This document shows, one piece after another, positions 33,416 to 43,539 of a stretch of DNA of 64,000 nt. The position numbers and the translations under genes were made by a program. Each line of letters starts with the position of its first letter. Within the stretch, counting starts at the first letter, position 1. The notes below the pieces were generated by a model. That model searched no databases. It was not told the origin of the DNA and saw only the letters and a program-made list of their open reading frames with translations. The stretch covers positions 1 to 64,000 of the forward strand of contig NZ_NERU01000007.1 of the NCBI RefSeq assembly GCF_003063265.1, in the 5' to 3' direction. This stretch comes from Limnohabitans sp. WS1. GTDB taxonomy: Bacteria; Pseudomonadota; Gammaproteobacteria; Burkholderiales; Burkholderiaceae_C.

Positions 33416-34981
33416 ATGACACGCCCCGTGACCCCACCCCCCGCAGATTTCAATTTTGCCCAACACCTGATCGCCATCAACGCCAAGCGCACGGGCAAAA
33501 CCGCCTTGATCGATGACGTGGGTTCACTCACTTACGGCGAGCTTCACGATCAAATCCGGCGTTTCGCCGGAGGCCTGAAGACCCTGGGCCTCAAGCGCGA
33601 AGAGCGTGTGCTCTTGCTCATGCAAGACAGCAGCGACTGGGTCGTGGCCTTTTTGGGGGCGCTTTACGTGGGCGTGGTGCCTGTGGCCGTCAACACCTTG
33701 CTGACGCCCGATGATTACGCCTTCATGTTGGGCAACAGCCGTGCACAAGCCGTTTTGGTGTCTGGGGCCTTGCTGCCAACCTTGCAAGCGGCCTTGGACC
33801 TGGGCAAAACCGAAGTGGCTCACATCGTGGTCTCTCGCCCTGCAGCGGCCTTGACCCCGGGCCAACTCAACATGGCCGACTTTGTGGCCCAAAACCCGCC
33901 CGCACTGCCCGCACCCACCCTGTCCGATGAACCGGCTTTCTGGCTGTACTCATCGGGCTCCACAGGCCAGCCCAAAGGCACCGTGCACAGCCAAGGCAAC
34001 CTCTACTGGACGGCCGGGCTGTATGGCCAAGGCGTGCTGGATTTGCGTGAGAGCGACACGGTGTTCTCGGCAGCAAAACTCTTTTTTGCCTACGGACTGG
34101 GCAACGCCCTCACCTTCCCGCTGAGCGTGGGCGCCACTGTGGTGCTGATGGCCGAGCGCCCCACACCACAAGCCACCTTCAAGCGCATGGTCGACCATCA
34201 ACCGACGGTGTTTTATGGTGCTCCCACCGGTTACGGAGGCATGCTGGCCCAACCCGATTTGCCCGCCCCCAAAGCGGTCGCTCTGCGTTTGTGCTCATCG
34301 GCCGGTGAAGCCCTGCCGCGCGACATCGCCGAGCGCTGGTCCAGTCACTTTGGCTGCGAGATCATTGACGGGATTGGTTCGACAGAAATGCTGCACGTTT
34401 TTCTGTCCAACCGCCCTGGTGATGTGCGTTATGGCACCACGGGCAAGCCTGTGCCCGGTTACGAAGTCCAATTGCGCACCGAGGACGGCCAAGTGATCAC
34501 AGGACACGACGAAATTGGCGATCTTTACATCCAGGGCCCCAGCAGCGCCCTGATGTACTGGAACAACCGCAGCAAAACCCGCGACACCTTCCAAGGCGTG
34601 TGGACCAAGAGCGGCGACAAATACACGCGGGATGCCGACGGTTACTACACCTACGCGGGACGCAACGACGACATGCTCAAGGTCAGCGGCATTTACGTCT
34701 CGCCTTTTGAAGTCGAATCCACCTTGGTGCAACACCCCGCCATTTTGGAAGCGGCCGTGATTGGCAAGGAAGACACCGATGGCCTGACCAAAACCAAGGC
34801 CTTCATCGTGCTCAAATCCGGGCAAACCCTGAGCCAAGAGGAGGTCAAAGCCTTTGTCAAAGAGCGCCTGGCCCCTTACAAATATCCGCGCTTCATCGAG
34901 TTTGTGGCCGAACTGCCCAAAACGGCTACCGGCAAGATTCAGCGCTTTAAGCTTCGGGATCTGGAAAAGCAGACCCCCTGA
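33416..34981 (+). CDS. bclA: Benzoate-CoA ligase
   Basis: ATP-dependent ligase that activates benzoate to benzoyl-CoA, entry to the box pathway. The 521-residue adenylate-forming protein has the P-loop YSSGSTGQPKGTVH, the FFAYGLGNALTFPL segment and GSTEMLHVFLSNRPGDVRYG in part (IGSTEMLH), characteristic of benzoate/4-hydroxybenzoate-CoA ligases, and the C-terminal lysine motif LPKTATGKIQRFKLR. ATG 33416 follows GAGGAGACACAC. Co-oriented with boxD. 4-Hydroxybenzoate as substrate cannot be ruled out, but the context favours benzoate. Confidence 0.95.
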   Translation: MTRPVTPPPADFNFAQHLIAINAKRTGKTALIDDVGSLTYGELHDQIRRFAGGLKTLGLKREERVLLLMQDSSDWVVAFLGALYVGVVPVAVNTLLTPDDYAFMLGNSRAQAVLVSGALLPTLQAALDLGKTEVAHIVVSRPAAALTPGQLNMADFVAQNPPALPAPTLSDEPAFWLYSSGSTGQPKGTVHSQGNLYWTAGLYGQGVLDLRESDTVFSAAKLFFAYGLGNALTFPLSVGATVVLMAERPTPQATFKRMVDHQPTVFYGAPTGYGGMLAQPDLPAPKAVALRLCSSAGEALPRDIAERWSSHFGCEIIDGIGSTEMLHVFLSNRPGDVRYGTTGKPVPGYEVQLRTEDGQVITGHDEIGDLYIQGPSSALMYWNNRSKTRDTFQGVWTKSGDKYTRDADGYYTYAGRNDDMLKVSGIYVSPFEVESTLVQHPAILEAAVIGKEDTDGLTKTKAFIVLKSGQTLSQEEVKAFVKERLAPYKYPRFIEFVAELPKTATGKIQRFKLRDLEKQTP

Positions 34982-35059
34982 GACCCAGGCCGGGCCCTGA
35001 ACTGCCCCCCATTGAAGAGGGACACCTGTTGAAATGCCATTCAAGCAGGGCCCTCGGCT

Positions 35060-37528
35060 TCAGATGGCGGGCTCTTCGCCCTCTTCGAGGGCCAAAACGC
35101 GCTCGATTTCAGTTTGCAAACTCGCCTGAGACATGGGCTTGGACACATAGCCATCGGCCCCTGCGTTCAAGAAACGCTCGCGGTCACCGGCCATGGCATG
35201 GGCCGTGACCATCAACACGCGCGACCTGAAACCGGTGCCTTTTTCACGTTCGCGCACCAATTTCAGGGCGGCCAGACCGTCCATGACGGGCATCATCACG
35301 TCCATCAAGACCACGTCAAAACGGGTTTTATCCATGGCATCCAGGGCTTGCAAGCCATCGCGCACAGACACGAGTCGGCAGCCCATGCGCTCGATCATGA
35401 TTTCAGCCAATTTGCGGTTGATTTCATGGTCCTCGACCAACAACACAGAGACCTGTTCTCCCTGCCGTGTGGTCATGGATTGGACCATCAAGGGGCTGTC
35501 ATCCACCCTGGACACAAGACCCCGATCCTTGCTGACGGGGTGCTTGTCCAACTGCGCTTGCACCAATCGGACCTGCTCAGGCGCCATCGACACCAAATCG
35601 ACGGGCAATGCCACCGTGAAACAAGCGCCCAGTTCTGGCTGGCTGTTGGCAATGATTTCACCGCCCATCAAGTGCACCAAACTGCGGGTGATGGCCAAGC
35701 CCAGACCTGTACTGCCAAAAATGCGTTTGTCCGAGTCGTCCACCTGATTAAAAGGATTGAACAAAGAGGCCGATCTGGACGAATCAAAACCCTTGCCCGT
35801 GTCGGTGATGCTGATGCGCAAGACACACTTGTCGGCACTGGCGGCGCTGTGGGCTTGCATGGCCACGGTCACAGCACCCAAATCGGTGAACTTGATGGCA
35901 TTGCCAATCAGATTGGTCAGCACTTGCTGCATGCGCACAGGGTCCATGCGCACCAACAGGGGCAATTGAGGGGACAAGTCGGTCAACAAGTCAATGTTTT
36001 TGGCGCGGGCCCAGGGGACCATGTCTTCCACCGATTTTTCAAGCCATTGCGCAGGACTGACGTCTTGCAACTCCAACTTCAAGGCATTGGCTTCGATTTT
36101 TGAAAAATCAAGGATCTGGTTGATGATGTGAAGCAAGTGGTTGGCTGAGTTTCTGGCCAGTGTCAGGTACTCTTTTTGCTCCGCTCTGTCCGGTGTGTCC
36201 ATGGCCAACTCGGTCATGCCCACGATGCCGTTCATGGGGGTGCGAATTTCGTAGCTCATTTTGGCCAAAAATTCACCACGCAATTGCCGGTCTTCTTCGG
36301 CTTTTTCTTTGGCTTGGCTGAGCAGTTTTTGGGTGTTTTCGGTCCCCGAAAAATCCTGCATGACGGTCACATACAAAATGTCCTCGTCCACACGCATTTC
36401 GCTGAACGTCATGCGCAATGAAAAAAGCTGGCCGTTTTTACGTCGGCCCGTCATCACCTGGGCCTGGTTGAGCAAGGTGGACTCGCGTGTCCGCAAGAAC
36501 TCCGCCATGGGTTGCTCGGGCTCGATCATCTCTTGGGGAGCCATGAGCACATCGATTTTTTTCCCAATCAAGTCCTCTGAGGGGTAACCAAAAATGGCCA
36601 CGGTTTCAAAGTTGCATTGAACAATTCGCCTTTGGGCGTCCGACACCACAATGGCTTCAGGCACCGAGGTGAACAGGCTTTGCAGTTTGCTTTCACTCAG
36701 GCGGCGTTGGCGTTCTTCTTTTTTACGCTGGTCCACTTCTTGGCTCAGCTGGGCCAAAACGGCTTCGCGTTCACTGGACAACTTTTGGCCCTTGAGCAAG
36801 GCACCCCTAAACCCCTTGAGCATCCACCACACCCACAGCAAGCAAAGCAGCACCGCCACGGACTGCGTCAATAAGGTGTATTTGACCGTGAACATGCTGC
36901 TGACTTCGCTGGTCTCGATGGGCAACACCACTTCTAGCGCCCCCACCACCTCGGCCTGTGCGGCACGTTCATTGCCAGAGCTGGCACCGCAGGCCACGCA
37001 TTGCACCGCCACCCGGTCGGCTTGTGCGTAGCGTAAAACCCGAATCCCATTGCGAATTTCTTCCTGCACAAAGGGCACTTCAGGCTGACTGCGCAGGGCC
37101 ACCAAGGCCTGTTTTTGAAAGGCGTCCAGTTCGACAGGCACAGCACGCCCAGACAAAGGCACATCGCTGTAAAAACGGACTTGAATATCACCCGCTTTTT
37201 TGGCCAAAAACAAGCTCATGTCAGCCATCAAGCTTGCAGGCAATGGCAAGGCATTTCGGCTTGATCGCTCATCTTCGGTGAAAGGCACACCGGCTTGCAT
37301 GGCACGCGGCAACAGGGCTTGCTCATAAAACAATCGAAACTGACTCAAACCAAGGACATGCGCTTTGGCACGATCGATGGCGGCCTGCCTGACGTGGTTC
37401 TCATAGGTCCGATTGGCGTACAGCAAAACACCGGATCCCAATATCAGCAAGGCCAAACCCACCCAAATGAGGGGCCAGCGAATCGTTTTTTCGATGAATG
37501 AAGGGTGAGGTTGTCGAGGAGAGTTCAC
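35060..37528 (-). CDS. Degenerate hybrid histidine kinase paralogue (haem and phospho-His lost)
   Basis: An 822-residue protein built like its neighbour at 37695: membrane helix (about 18-36), periplasmic DUF3365/Tll0287-like sensor, second helix (about 215-238), PAS domain, dimerisation helix, ATPase domain and receiver. The sensor has CVACG at 177-181 where the neighbour has the haem c motif CVACH. The phosphorylation site reads KMSYEIRTPMNG with Y426 in place of the essential His. N-box NLIGNAIKFTD, G-boxes DTGKGFD and GSTGLGLAI, and the receiver Asp (VVLMDVMMPVMDG) are intact. A GTG at 37528 with AAAGG upstream is the likely start. It cannot autophosphorylate normally; it may be a pseudo-kinase scaffold or receive phosphate from the paralogue (inference). 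Confidence 0.9.
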   Translation of the reverse strand: MNSPRQPHPSFIEKTIRWPLIWVGLALLILGSGVLLYANRTYENHVRQAAIDRAKAHVLGLSQFRLFYEQALLPRAMQAGVPFTEDERSSRNALPLPASLMADMSLFLAKKAGDIQVRFYSDVPLSGRAVPVELDAFQKQALVALRSQPEVPFVQEEIRNGIRVLRYAQADRVAVQCVACGASSGNERAAQAEVVGALEVVLPIETSEVSSMFTVKYTLLTQSVAVLLCLLWVWWMLKGFRGALLKGQKLSSEREAVLAQLSQEVDQRKKEERQRRLSESKLQSLFTSVPEAIVVSDAQRRIVQCNFETVAIFGYPSEDLIGKKIDVLMAPQEMIEPEQPMAEFLRTRESTLLNQAQVMTGRRKNGQLFSLRMTFSEMRVDEDILYVTVMQDFSGTENTQKLLSQAKEKAEEDRQLRGEFLAKMSYEIRTPMNGIVGMTELAMDTPDRAEQKEYLTLARNSANHLLHIINQILDFSKIEANALKLELQDVSPAQWLEKSVEDMVPWARAKNIDLLTDLSPQLPLLVRMDPVRMQQVLTNLIGNAIKFTDLGAVTVAMQAHSAASADKCVLRISITDTGKGFDSSRSASLFNPFNQVDDSDKRIFGSTGLGLAITRSLVHLMGGEIIANSQPELGACFTVALPVDLVSMAPEQVRLVQAQLDKHPVSKDRGLVSRVDDSPLMVQSMTTRQGEQVSVLLVEDHEINRKLAEIMIERMGCRLVSVRDGLQALDAMDKTRFDVVLMDVMMPVMDGLAALKLVREREKGTGFRSRVLMVTAHAMAGDRERFLNAGADGYVSKPMSQASLQTEIERVLALEEGEEPAI

Positions 37529-37554
37529 TTTGCACCTTTTTAGCAAAGTGAATA

Positions 37555-37574
37555 ATAACAATGAATACTTATTG
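37555..37574 (-). promoter_or_regulatory. Conserved element upstream of the first hybrid kinase
   Basis: Identical at 19 of 20 positions to 40158-40177 in front of the paralogue (ATAACAATGAATACTTATTG here). It is 27 bases from the GTG start, at nearly the same distance as in the other copy. Likely promoter or operator kept after gene duplication. Confidence 0.55.
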
Positions 37575-37694
37575 TTTATTTGGTAACTACCCGACATTTT
37601 TGGATTTTTCAATCCCCAAAGGCTTCCTGCCGAGTACTGGGCATTGCCCTTGTATCAAGCCGCGCATGGCCTCTTGCGTTGAGAACAAACACAG

Positions 37695-40130
37695 TCACTG
37701 GGCGAACTCACCCACGGCATTCGACGCCCCAGGCTCGTTGGAATGTCGCACGTTCAGCACCCGCTCGATTTCTTTTTGCAAAGCCACCTGTGACATGGGC
37801 TTGGACACATAGCCATCCGCCCCGGCACTCAGGAAACGCTCCCGGTCACCCGTCATGGCGTGAGCGGTGACCATCAAAACGCGGGTTCTGTGGCCTTGTA
37901 GAGCCTCCCGCTGCCGCAACAATTTGAGGGCGCTGATGCCATCCATGACTGGCATCATCACATCCATCAACACCACGTCAAAGCGCTCTTGCGCCAGCCG
38001 GTCCAGCGCCTGCTGGCCATCTGCGGCCAAGGCATACCGATAGCCCATGCGTTGCAGCATGATTTCAGCGAGCTTGCGGTTGATGTCATGGTCTTCAACC
38101 AGCAGTACCGAATACGTCTGACCTGGGGTCTTCTTCACCTCTGAGTCCAGAGTGGGAGGGGGGGTCAACACGCTCGAATTCAGCACTTGACGGGCAGGCA
38201 AGGTGGCGACAAAGGTAGCGCCTTTGCCTGGCCGCCCTTCGGCCGAGATGGAGCCCCCCATCAGCTGCAACAGGCTGCGTGTGATGGCCAGACCCAAACC
38301 CGTGCCTCCAAAGGAGCGCGTCACCGAGCCATCGGCTTGGGTAAAAGGGCTGAACAAGGCCTCGGTGCGCTCTGGATCAAATCCGATGCCCGTGTCGATG
38401 ATGCTGATGCGCAAAACCACCGTGTTGGCATCGGCTGCTGCCAGGCGTTCGGTACAGACGGTGACAGAACCCGCATCGGTGAATTTGATGGCATTGCCAA
38501 TCAGATTGGTCAACACCTGTCGCATCCGCACCGGGTCCATCCACAAGCGCTCAGGGATATCGGACCCCATCTCCAGTCTCACGGCCACCCCCTTGGCGAA
38601 GGCCAGTTGTTCCAGTGACCGGACGGTTTGACGCACCAGTTGCGCAGGACTGACCTCCAACAGCTCCAGCTCCAAGGCTTTGGCTTCGATTTTGGAAAAG
38701 TCCAGGATTTCGTTGATGATTTGCAACAAATGGTTGGCCGAGTCTCGGGCCAGCACCAAGTATTCCTTTTGCCGATCGGGCTCTGAGGTGTCCAAGGCCA
38801 ATTCGGTCATGCCCACAATGCCATTCATGGGCGTGCGAATCTCGTGACTCATGTTGGCCAAAAACTCACCACGCATGCGATTGGCTTGTTCGGCTTTTTC
38901 CTTGGCTTCGACCAGCAGGTCCTGGGCACTTTGGATGGCCGTGAAGTCCTGCATGACGCCAATGAAGAAATGTTCTTTGTCCAGCCGAGTTTCACTGAGG
39001 GTGACCCTGACCGGAAACAAGCTGCCATCACGCCGACGCCCATGAAGCACACGCGGCTGGTTCATGAGCTTCTTCTCACCGGTCACCAAGTAGTTCGACA
39101 TGGACTGGTCGTGGTGCTGACGGTCCGTGTCCGCCATGAGCAGATTGACGCGCTGGCCCATCAACTCCTCCATCGGGTAGCCAAAAATGCCCGCCATTGC
39201 ATCATTGCACTGCACCATTTTTCCATGGGCATCGGCCACCACAATGCCTTCGGGAACCAATCGAAAAATACTCTGCAGTTTGCTTTCGCTCAGGCGCAAA
39301 TTTTTTTCGACCTGTTCACGCTCCAGAATTTCTTCACTCAATTGCCGAATGGCCGTTTGCCTCTCTGCAGAAAGGGATCGGGAGGTCAGCAAAGCCGAAC
39401 GGATTCGGCGCAAGGACAACCACACCAGAGCAAAGCCCAAAAACAACAACACCAACAAAACAGCAAAAGTTCGGTTCAACACCCCTGTGCTGGCCAATTG
39501 CCATTCCGAGACAGGCAGCACGACCTCTAAAGCACCCCGGACATCCCCTTCTCGCCATTGGGTATTGGGAGAGCCAGGGTAACTGTTATGGCACGCCACA
39601 CAACTGGCCAGCATCTTGTCGGCTTGCGCGTAACGCAGCACACGGGTGCCGTTCATGATTTCTTCGCGAACAAAGGGGCGATCGGGATGCGTTTTCAGAT
39701 GCATCAAAGCCTGGTGCTGGAAATCATCGAGGTGACGCTCAGCCACGCGCCATGGAAAAGGCTGATCGCTGAACAAGCGCACCTGCGTGCCGCCATCGAC
39801 TTTGGACAAATAATGTCCAAGATCGATGGTCAAGCTGGCAGGCAAAGGCAGTGCGTTGTCACGCAACTGGTATTCGTGGGTGATGTCCACCCCCGCCTTG
39901 ACGGCCCTGGGCACCAGTTCTTGGGTGTAGAAATTGCGAAACTGCGTGATGGACACCGCGTGCGTTTGAGCACTTTCTGCAGCATATTGTTTGACCATCG
40001 CCTCGCTGGACTGGTAGGTGTACAGCACCACCCACAGCCCCACGGCCACCAACAAACCCGCCAGCCACTCCATGGGCCAACGCCACAATACTTGTCGGAC
40101 TCCGGCGGCAAGCCGATGGAAAGCATTCAC
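37695..40130 (-). CDS. Hybrid histidine kinase with haem c-type DUF3365 sensor
   Basis: An 811-residue hybrid kinase. Domains in order: membrane helix (about 21-37), periplasmic DUF3365/Tll0287-like sensor with a haem c motif CVACH at 177-181, second helix (about 222-240), coiled coil, PAS domain (about 282-395), H-box NMSHEIRTPMNG with H429, ATPase domain with NLIGNAIKFTD and GGTGLGLAI, and a C-terminal receiver (DVVLMDVMMPVMDG). Covalent haem suggests redox or gas sensing. Start GTG 40130 has GAGG seven bases upstream and matches the start of the tandem paralogue. No separate DNA-binding response regulator is adjacent. Confidence 0.92.
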   Translation of the reverse strand: MNAFHRLAAGVRQVLWRWPMEWLAGLLVAVGLWVVLYTYQSSEAMVKQYAAESAQTHAVSITQFRNFYTQELVPRAVKAGVDITHEYQLRDNALPLPASLTIDLGHYLSKVDGGTQVRLFSDQPFPWRVAERHLDDFQHQALMHLKTHPDRPFVREEIMNGTRVLRYAQADKMLASCVACHNSYPGSPNTQWREGDVRGALEVVLPVSEWQLASTGVLNRTFAVLLVLLFLGFALVWLSLRRIRSALLTSRSLSAERQTAIRQLSEEILEREQVEKNLRLSESKLQSIFRLVPEGIVVADAHGKMVQCNDAMAGIFGYPMEELMGQRVNLLMADTDRQHHDQSMSNYLVTGEKKLMNQPRVLHGRRRDGSLFPVRVTLSETRLDKEHFFIGVMQDFTAIQSAQDLLVEAKEKAEQANRMRGEFLANMSHEIRTPMNGIVGMTELALDTSEPDRQKEYLVLARDSANHLLQIINEILDFSKIEAKALELELLEVSPAQLVRQTVRSLEQLAFAKGVAVRLEMGSDIPERLWMDPVRMRQVLTNLIGNAIKFTDAGSVTVCTERLAAADANTVVLRISIIDTGIGFDPERTEALFSPFTQADGSVTRSFGGTGLGLAITRSLLQLMGGSISAEGRPGKGATFVATLPARQVLNSSVLTPPPTLDSEVKKTPGQTYSVLLVEDHDINRKLAEIMLQRMGYRYALAADGQQALDRLAQERFDVVLMDVMMPVMDGISALKLLRQREALQGHRTRVLMVTAHAMTGDRERFLSAGADGYVSKPMSQVALQKEIERVLNVRHSNEPGASNAVGEFAQ

Positions 40131-40157
40131 TTTGTACCTCACAACACAAAGCAAATG

Positions 40158-40177
40158 ATAACAATGAATACGTATTG
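40158..40177 (-). promoter_or_regulatory. Conserved element upstream of the second hybrid kinase
   Basis: ATAACAATGAATACGTATTG, containing the perfect 10-bp palindrome AATACGTATT. It matches the element upstream of the paralogue at 37555 and lies 28 bases from the GTG start. Confidence 0.55.
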
Positions 40178-40246
40178 ATTACTTCAAAACGGTCTCTTTG
40201 CAAAGGACTGAGGCATGGCCGCCGCAGTGGACGGCCTGTCCCGTGT

Positions 40247-41335
40247 TCAGGTGTCCTTGCTGACCTTGATGGTCGGGAACTTGCTCGAAAAATCTTTGGC
40301 CTTGGCCGCGATTTTGACCGCCACCTGGCGGGCCACGGCCTTGTAGATTTGCGCCACTTCGCCATCGGGGTCGTAGACCACGGTGGGCTTGCCGCTGTCG
40401 GCTTGCAGGCGAATTTGCATGTCCAGAGGCAGTGCGCCCAGGTAATCCATGCCGTATTCGGCGGCCATTTTCTTGCCGCCATCAGCGCCAAAGATGTGCT
40501 CGACATGGCCGCAGTTCGTGCAAACGTGCACCGCCATGTTTTCGACCAAGCCCAAAATCGGCACGCCGACTTTCTCGAACATCTTCACGCCTTTTTTGGC
40601 ATCCAAGAGGGCAATGTCTTGCGGGGTGGTCACGATCACTGCGCCGGTCATGGGCACACGCTGGCTCAGGGTCAGCTGGATGTCGCCCGTGCCCGGGGGC
40701 ATGTCCACGATCAAATAGTCGAGTTCTTTCCAGTTGGTCTGGCGCAGCAGCTGTTCCAGCGCCTGGGTGGCCATGGGGCCGCGCCAGATCATGGCTTCGT
40801 CAGCGTTGACCAAGAAGCCAATCGACATGACCTGCACGCCGTAGTTCTCCATGGGCTCCATGGTCTGGCCGTCTTCGCTCTCGGGGCGGCCTTCGATGCC
40901 CATCATCATGGGCTGGCTGGGGCCATAGATGTCGGCATCCAGCAGACCCACTTTGGCACCTTCGGCGGCCAGCGCCAGCGCGAGGTTGACGGCGGTGGTG
41001 CTTTTGCCCACGCCGCCCTTGCCCGAAGCAACAGCCACGATGTTTTTCACCTGAGGCAGCAGGGCCACACCGCGCTGGGCGGCGTGCGCCGTGATCTTGC
41101 TGGTCACGTTGGCCGACACATTGGCCACGCCCGCCACGCCTTTGGCGGCGGCGATCAAGGCCTGACGCAGGGCCGGGATTTGGCTCTTGGCCGGGTAGCC
41201 CAGCTCCACGTCAAAAGAGACATCGCCGCCTTCGACTTGGAGGTTTTTCAGGGTTTTGGTGGACACGAAATCTTTGCCCGTGTTCGGGTCAATGACGGCT
41301 TGCAAAGCCTGGAGGAGTTGTTCGGTGGTCGCCAT
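40247..41335 (-). CDS. apbC: Iron-sulfur carrier P-loop ATPase, ApbC/Mrp
   Basis: Cytoplasmic ATPase that carries and transfers [4Fe-4S] clusters to apoproteins. The 362-residue protein has an N-terminal DUF59/MIP18-like domain (residues 1-85), the deviant Walker [16 protein letters not shown] and the C-terminal CxxC pair VCTNCGH that binds the shared cluster. ATG 41335 (MATTEQLL) is preferred over an upstream GTG. It is divergent from metG with an 86-base gap, an arrangement common in proteobacteria. Confidence 0.94.
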   Translation of the reverse strand: MATTEQLLQALQAVIDPNTGKDFVSTKTLKNLQVEGGDVSFDVELGYPAKSQIPALRQALIAAAKGVAGVANVSANVTSKITAHAAQRGVALLPQVKNIVAVASGKGGVGKSTTAVNLALALAAEGAKVGLLDADIYGPSQPMMMGIEGRPESEDGQTMEPMENYGVQVMSIGFLVNADEAMIWRGPMATQALEQLLRQTNWKELDYLIVDMPPGTGDIQLTLSQRVPMTGAVIVTTPQDIALLDAKKGVKMFEKVGVPILGLVENMAVHVCTNCGHVEHIFGADGGKKMAAEYGMDYLGALPLDMQIRLQADSGKPTVVYDPDGEVAQIYKAVARQVAVKIAAKAKDFSSKFPTIKVSKDT

Positions 41336-41421
41336 GGTCACTTTCTAGAATGGGCCGAAGTTTACCGACAAGACAGCCCATACACCCTAAAATCACCGAT
41401 TCCCCTACAAACTGCCCCACC

Positions 41422-43515
41422 ATGTCTGCCCCCACCGCGCCCCGCCAGCTTTTTGTCACCACCGCCTTGCCGTATGCCAACGGCAATTTCCACATCGGCC
41501 ACATCATGGAATACATCCAGGCCGACATCTGGGTCCGTTTCCAGCGCATGCAGGGCAGCCAAGTCAATTTTGTGGGCGCGGACGACACGCACGGTGCGCC
41601 GATCATGATTGCCGCCGAAAAGGCGGGCAAGACGCCCCAGCAGTTCGTGGCCGACATCGCGGCGGGACGCAAGCCTTATTTGGACGGTTTTCACATCCAG
41701 TTTGACAACTGGCACAGCACCGACGCACCCGAAAACCACGAGTTGGCCCGTGCCATTTACCGGGACCTGCGCGACATTTCGGCTGCCGACGGTGGCTCGC
41801 TGATCGAGGTGCGCTCGGTCGAGCAGTTCTTTGACCCGCAAAAGAACATGTTCCTGCCCGACCGTTTCATCAAAGGCGAGTGCCCTAAGTGCCACGCCAA
41901 AGACCAGTACGGCGACAACTGCGAAGTTTGCGGCGCGGTCTATGCCCCCACCGATCTGATCAACCCGTTTTCGGCCCTGTCGGGTGCCAAGCCTGAGCTC
42001 AAGACCTCGGAACACTTTTTCTTCAAGCTCTCCGACCCGCGCTGTGTCGAGTTTTTGAGCCAATGGACCCAAGACGGCAAGCTGCAGCCCGAGGTGGCCA
42101 ACAAAGTCAAAGAGTGGTTTTCGGTGCGCACCAACCCCGACGGCACGACCAGCGAGGGCTTGGGCGACTGGGACATCTCACGCGACGCGCCCTACTTCGG
42201 CATTGAGATTCCGGACGCGCCGGGCAAGTACTTTTATGTGTGGCTGGACGCGCCTGTGGGCTACCTGGCCTCGCTGAAAAACCTGCTGGACAAACGCGGC
42301 GAAGATTACGCCGCCTACATGGCCAACCCCAATCTGGAGCAGATCCACTTCATCGGCAAGGACATCGTCACCTTCCACACGCTCTTCTGGCCCGCCATGC
42401 TGCATTTCAGTGGCCGCAAGACGCCCAACAAGGTGAACGTGCACGGCTTCCTGACGGTGAACAACGGCGAAAAAATGAGCAAGAGCCGGGGCACGGGCCT
42501 GGACCCGCTCAAGTACCTGAGCCTGGGCATGAACCCCGAGTGGCTGCGCTACTACCTGGCGGCCAAACTCTCGGCCCGCAACGAAGACATCGACTTCAAC
42601 GCCGAAGACTTCATGGCGCGGGTCAACAGCGATTTGATCGGCAAATTTGTGAACATCGCCTCGCGCTCGGCCGGCTTCATCGCCAAGCGCTTTGGCGGCC
42701 AACTCGGCCCCGTGAGCGCCGACGGGCAAGCCTTGCTGACAAGCTTGCAAGCCGCTGCGCCGACCATTGCCGCGCTTTACGACGAACGCGAATACGCCAA
42801 AGCACTGCGCGAAATCATGCTGCTGACCGACAAGGTCAACAGCTATGTGGATCAAAACAAACCTTGGGACTTGGCCAAACAAGCAGGCCAAGACGCGCGA
42901 TTGCACGACGTGTGCAGCACCTGCATCGAAGCCTTCCGCCTGCTCAGCCTGCAACTCAAGCCCGTGCTTCCCGCACTGGCGGCGCAGGTCGAGGCTTTCC
43001 TGAACGTCGAGCCCTTCACCTTTGAGCAAGCGCAAAGCCTGCTGGGCGCAGGCCACAGCATCAACGCCTACCAACACCTGATGCAACGCGTCACCCCTGA
43101 ACAACTCGACGCCCTGTTCGAGCCACCGGCCGTGGTGGAGGAAAAGCTCATTCCCGGCGGCGAAGACATCGCCCCCACCATCAGCATCGACGATTTCGCC
43201 AAGGTGGACCTGCGCATTGCCCAGATCGTGAATTGCGAGCCCGTGGAAGGCTCGGTCAAGCTGTTGCGCCTGACGCTCGACGTGGGCGAAGGGCGCATGC
43301 GCAATGTGTTCAGTGGCATCGCCAGCATGTACAAACCCGAAGATCTGATCGGCAAGCTGACCGTGATGGTGGCCAACCTGGCCCCGCGCAAGATGAAGTT
43401 TGGCGTGTCGGAGGGCATGGTGCTGGCCGCCAGCCACGCGGATGAAAAAGCCGAGCCGGGTATCCATGTGCTGCACCCCTGGCCCGGTGCCAAGCCCGGC
43501 ATGCGCATTCACTGA
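41422..43515 (+). CDS. metG: Methionyl-tRNA synthetase
   Basis: Charges tRNA-Met with methionine. The 697-residue protein has the class I motif HIGH in FHIGHIMEY near the N-terminus, a zinc knuckle ([17 protein letters not shown]), KMSKS in [11 protein letters not shown], the anticodon-binding helices and a C-terminal OB-fold tRNA-binding domain ([17 protein letters not shown]). This is the dimeric long form typical of proteobacteria. Start 41422 ([10 protein letters not shown]) fits family length. Confidence 0.97.
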   Translation: MSAPTAPRQLFVTTALPYANGNFHIGHIMEYIQADIWVRFQRMQGSQVNFVGADDTHGAPIMIAAEKAGKTPQQFVADIAAGRKPYLDGFHIQFDNWHSTDAPENHELARAIYRDLRDISAADGGSLIEVRSVEQFFDPQKNMFLPDRFIKGECPKCHAKDQYGDNCEVCGAVYAPTDLINPFSALSGAKPELKTSEHFFFKLSDPRCVEFLSQWTQDGKLQPEVANKVKEWFSVRTNPDGTTSEGLGDWDISRDAPYFGIEIPDAPGKYFYVWLDAPVGYLASLKNLLDKRGEDYAAYMANPNLEQIHFIGKDIVTFHTLFWPAMLHFSGRKTPNKVNVHGFLTVNNGEKMSKSRGTGLDPLKYLSLGMNPEWLRYYLAAKLSARNEDIDFNAEDFMARVNSDLIGKFVNIASRSAGFIAKRFGGQLGPVSADGQALLTSLQAAAPTIAALYDEREYAKALREIMLLTDKVNSYVDQNKPWDLAKQAGQDARLHDVCSTCIEAFRLLSLQLKPVLPALAAQVEAFLNVEPFTFEQAQSLLGAGHSINAYQHLMQRVTPEQLDALFEPPAVVEEKLIPGGEDIAPTISIDDFAKVDLRIAQIVNCEPVEGSVKLLRLTLDVGEGRMRNVFSGIASMYKPEDLIGKLTVMVANLAPRKMKFGVSEGMVLAASHADEKAEPGIHVLHPWPGAKPGMRIH

Positions 43516-43539
43516 CCCATTTGCAAAAAAACGCTGCAC

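Noticed and set aside
34992..35054. GGGCCCTG/CAGGGCCC inverted repeat after the benzoate-CoA ligase as terminator
   Set aside because: The arms are far apart and no T run follows on either strand, so an intrinsic terminator is not supported.
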